A DNA stretch of 15,978 bases from Segetibacter sp. (GTDB lineage: Bacteria; Bacteroidota; Bacteroidia; Chitinophagales; Chitinophagaceae), in contig JASLBT010000207.1 of NCBI GenBank assembly GCA_030146445.1, positions 1 through 15,978 of the forward strand, in the 5' to 3' direction. Under the pieces are notes generated by a model that did not search any database, was not told the origin of the DNA, and saw only the letters and a program-made list of their open reading frames with translations. Numbering within the stretch: the first letter of the stretch is position 1; each line of letters starts with the position of its first letter. The position numbers and the translations under genes are program-made. Positions 14,860 through 15,978 of this stretch are shown one piece after another.

Positions 14860-15258
14860 ATGGCCACTTACCAGTCATTTACCGACTTGCCGCTTTGGAA
14901 TGATGCTGTAGATTTTGCTGCAGAAATCTACCTGTTTTGCGAAAAAGGTAAACTCAAAACCGACTTCAGGATGAAGGATCAACTTCGGGGTGCCGTCGCT
15001 TCTATTTGCAACAATATTGCCGAAGGATTTGAATACGGCAACAAAAAAAACTTCATTCGTTTCCTTACTTATTCCAAAGGATCTGCCGGCGAGGTGTACA
15101 ATCAACTTACTATTCTTTATCGTGCTGGTATGATTGATGAAGCAGACTACCTATACTTTTCCGGGAAGGCCATGACTTTTGGTAGAAAGATTGGAGGGTT
15201 CATTAAGTACCTAAACGCTTCTCTTCAAGGCACGACGGGTAGCAACGATGCTTTGTAG
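14860..15258 (+). CDS. Four-helix-bundle protein, S23 / 23S rRNA intervening-sequence protein family
   Basis: A 132-residue protein read from the ATG at 14860; the frame is open to a TTG at 14815, but that lies in the promoter and the family begins near this ATG. Pattern: a first helix around LPLWNDAVDFAAEIYLF, then a second with RGAVASICNNIAEGFEYG (the SIxxNIAEG signature, here ASICNNIAEG), FIRFLTYSKGSAGEVYNQL and a last helix around DYLYFSGKAMTFGRKIGGFIKYL. This family was named for genes in 23S rRNA intervening sequences, and its fold is shared with the Avd accessory protein of diversity-generating retroelements. Stand-alone copies are common in Bacteroidota and their function is unknown. 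There is no rRNA, reverse transcriptase or variable repeat nearby. The gene sits between inverted repeats. Confidence 0.88.
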   Translation: MATYQSFTDLPLWNDAVDFAAEIYLFCEKGKLKTDFRMKDQLRGAVASICNNIAEGFEYGNKKNFIRFLTYSKGSAGEVYNQLTILYRAGMIDEADYLYFSGKAMTFGRKIGGFIKYLNASLQGTTGSNDAL

Positions 15259-15270
15259 AATTGCACTCCG

Positions 15271-15305
15271 CCATCCGCTAATTCGTAATCCGCTAATTCG
15301 CAATC
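15271..15305. repeat. Right border repeat of the S23/IVP unit
   Basis: Contains CCATCCGCTAAT (15271-15282) and CGTAATCCGCTAATTCGC (15284-15301), the exact reverse complements of the two left-border segments. It starts 12 nt after the S23/IVP stop codon and ends 6 nt before the flavin reductase ATG. Confidence 0.85.
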
Positions 15306-15311
15306 TCAATC

Positions 15312-15978
15312 ATGCTAATTGACCTCTCCTCGCTCTCCCTCCCCGAACGGCAGCATTGGCTGCAACATGCCATTGCACCAAGGCCGATCTGTTTTGCGGC
15401 GACGATAGACCTCGACGGTTTCGTGAACCTGAGCCCGTTCAGTTTTTACAACCTGTTCTCGATAAATCCGCCGGTGGTGGTTTTTAGTCCGTCCCGAAGG
15501 GCTCGCGATAATACCACCAAGCACACACTCGATAACCTGCTGGTGGTACCCGAAGTAACCATAAATGTAGTGGATTACGACATGGTGCAACAGGTGAGCC
15601 TGTCGAGTTGCGAGTTTGCAAAGGAAGAGAACGAATTTATAAAAGCCGGTTTCACGATGGAGGCGGCAACCCTCATCCGGCCACCACTGGTAAAGGAAGC
15701 AAAGATCAAATTCGAATGCCGGGTATCGGAAATAAGGAGCCTGGGCAATGATGGTGGCGCCGGTCAACTCGTAATCGCAGAAATCATCCGGATGCATGTA
15801 GATGAAGCAGTGTTGGGTGCCTATGGAAAAATCGATCAACGAAAAATCAACCACGTAGCAAGGTTGGGTGGCGACTGGTACTGCCGGGTAGACGAATCAA
15901 ATCTTTTTATGGTAGCAAAACCAAATACTAAACTGGGTATCGGTGTAGACGCCTTGCCTGCAAGTATTCGTAACAGCG
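15312..15978 (+). CDS. Flavin reductase family protein (FMN-binding), truncated by window end
   Basis: 222 residues are visible from the ATG at 15312 with no stop; homologues are about 290-300 residues. The N-terminal half has the FMN-binding split-barrel pattern typical of the family: IAPRPICFAATID (21-33), GFVNLSPFSFYNLFSINPP, VVFSPSRR, DNTTKHTLDNL (66-76), then VTINVVDYDMVQQVSLSS and, further on, GQLVIAEIIRMHVDE. These proteins use FMN to reduce flavins or act as flavin-dependent partners. Bacteroidota often carry one next to fumarylacetoacetase and homogentisate dioxygenase genes, which fits the FAH gene upstream. No stop, frameshift or missing segment is seen in the visible part. Confidence 0.9.
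   Translation, partial: MLIDLSSLSLPERQHWLQHAIAPRPICFAATIDLDGFVNLSPFSFYNLFSINPPVVVFSPSRRARDNTTKHTLDNLLVVPEVTINVVDYDMVQQVSLSSCEFAKEENEFIKAGFTMEAATLIRPPLVKEAKIKFECRVSEIRSLGNDGGAGQLVIAEIIRMHVDEAVLGAYGKIDQRKINHVARLGGDWYCRVDESNLFMVAKPNTKLGIGVDALPASIRNS

Noticed and set aside
14860..15258. Diversity-generating retroelement or rRNA intervening sequence around the S23/IVP gene
   Set aside because: No reverse transcriptase, template/variable repeat or 23S rRNA sequence is visible in the window.
15315..15854. 179-codon open frame on the - strand at the right end
   Set aside because: It is antisense to the flavin reductase, which shows clear family motifs on the + strand.

Overview
The window looks like a chromosomal segment of a Bacteroidota bacterium, most likely family Chitinophagaceae. 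The evidence is gene content (a Bacteroidota-type TatC with a long two-cysteine periplasmic loop, DUF2911, TIGR02757, a PepSY-like secreted protein, a CorC/GldE-type C-terminus) and promoters of the Bacteroidota form TTG/TTTG-N19/20-TAnnTTTG. No tRNA, rRNA, CRISPR array, phage gene or transposase was seen.

Layout. (1) 1-172 is the end of a CorC/HlyC-type membrane protein, followed by a 365-nt spacer with a nested hairpin and then tatC (538-1401). (2) 1612-5050 is a tightly packed + strand run: rpiB, a secreted M28 peptidase, a zinc-ribbon membrane protein, and a zinc-ribbon/CPBP membrane protease that starts at a GTG two bases after the previous stop. (3) 5338-7027 is a - strand block of two single-gene units, a deoxyhypusine-synthase-like gene and a small secreted PepSY-like protein. 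Each has a clear intrinsic terminator, and each has a recognisable promoter element. (4) About 640 nt without genes follows. (5) From 7645 to the end all genes are on the + strand: acpH-like phosphodiesterase, DUF2911 protein, asparagine synthetase, cystathionine gamma-synthase/lyase, then a 517-nt spacer with a large hairpin, the TIGR02757 gene overlapping a 108-residue unknown, fumarylacetoacetate hydrolase, a four-helix-bundle (S23/IVP-type) protein, and a flavin reductase cut by the window end.

How the genes fit together. Most are housekeeping: protein export, pentose phosphate isomerisation, amino-acid synthesis, aromatic amino-acid breakdown. The FAH and flavin reductase genes are probably part of a tyrosine/homogentisate degradation set continuing past the right edge. 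The most unusual structure is between them: a small S23/IVP-like gene with its own promoter, bracketed by an 18-bp perfect inverted repeat whose left copy runs into the FAH stop codon. It looks like a compact inserted cassette of about 575 bp. Other points of interest are the two adjacent zinc-ribbon membrane proteins, the deoxyhypusine-synthase homologue in a bacterial setting, and structured or repetitive DNA in the intergenic spacers.
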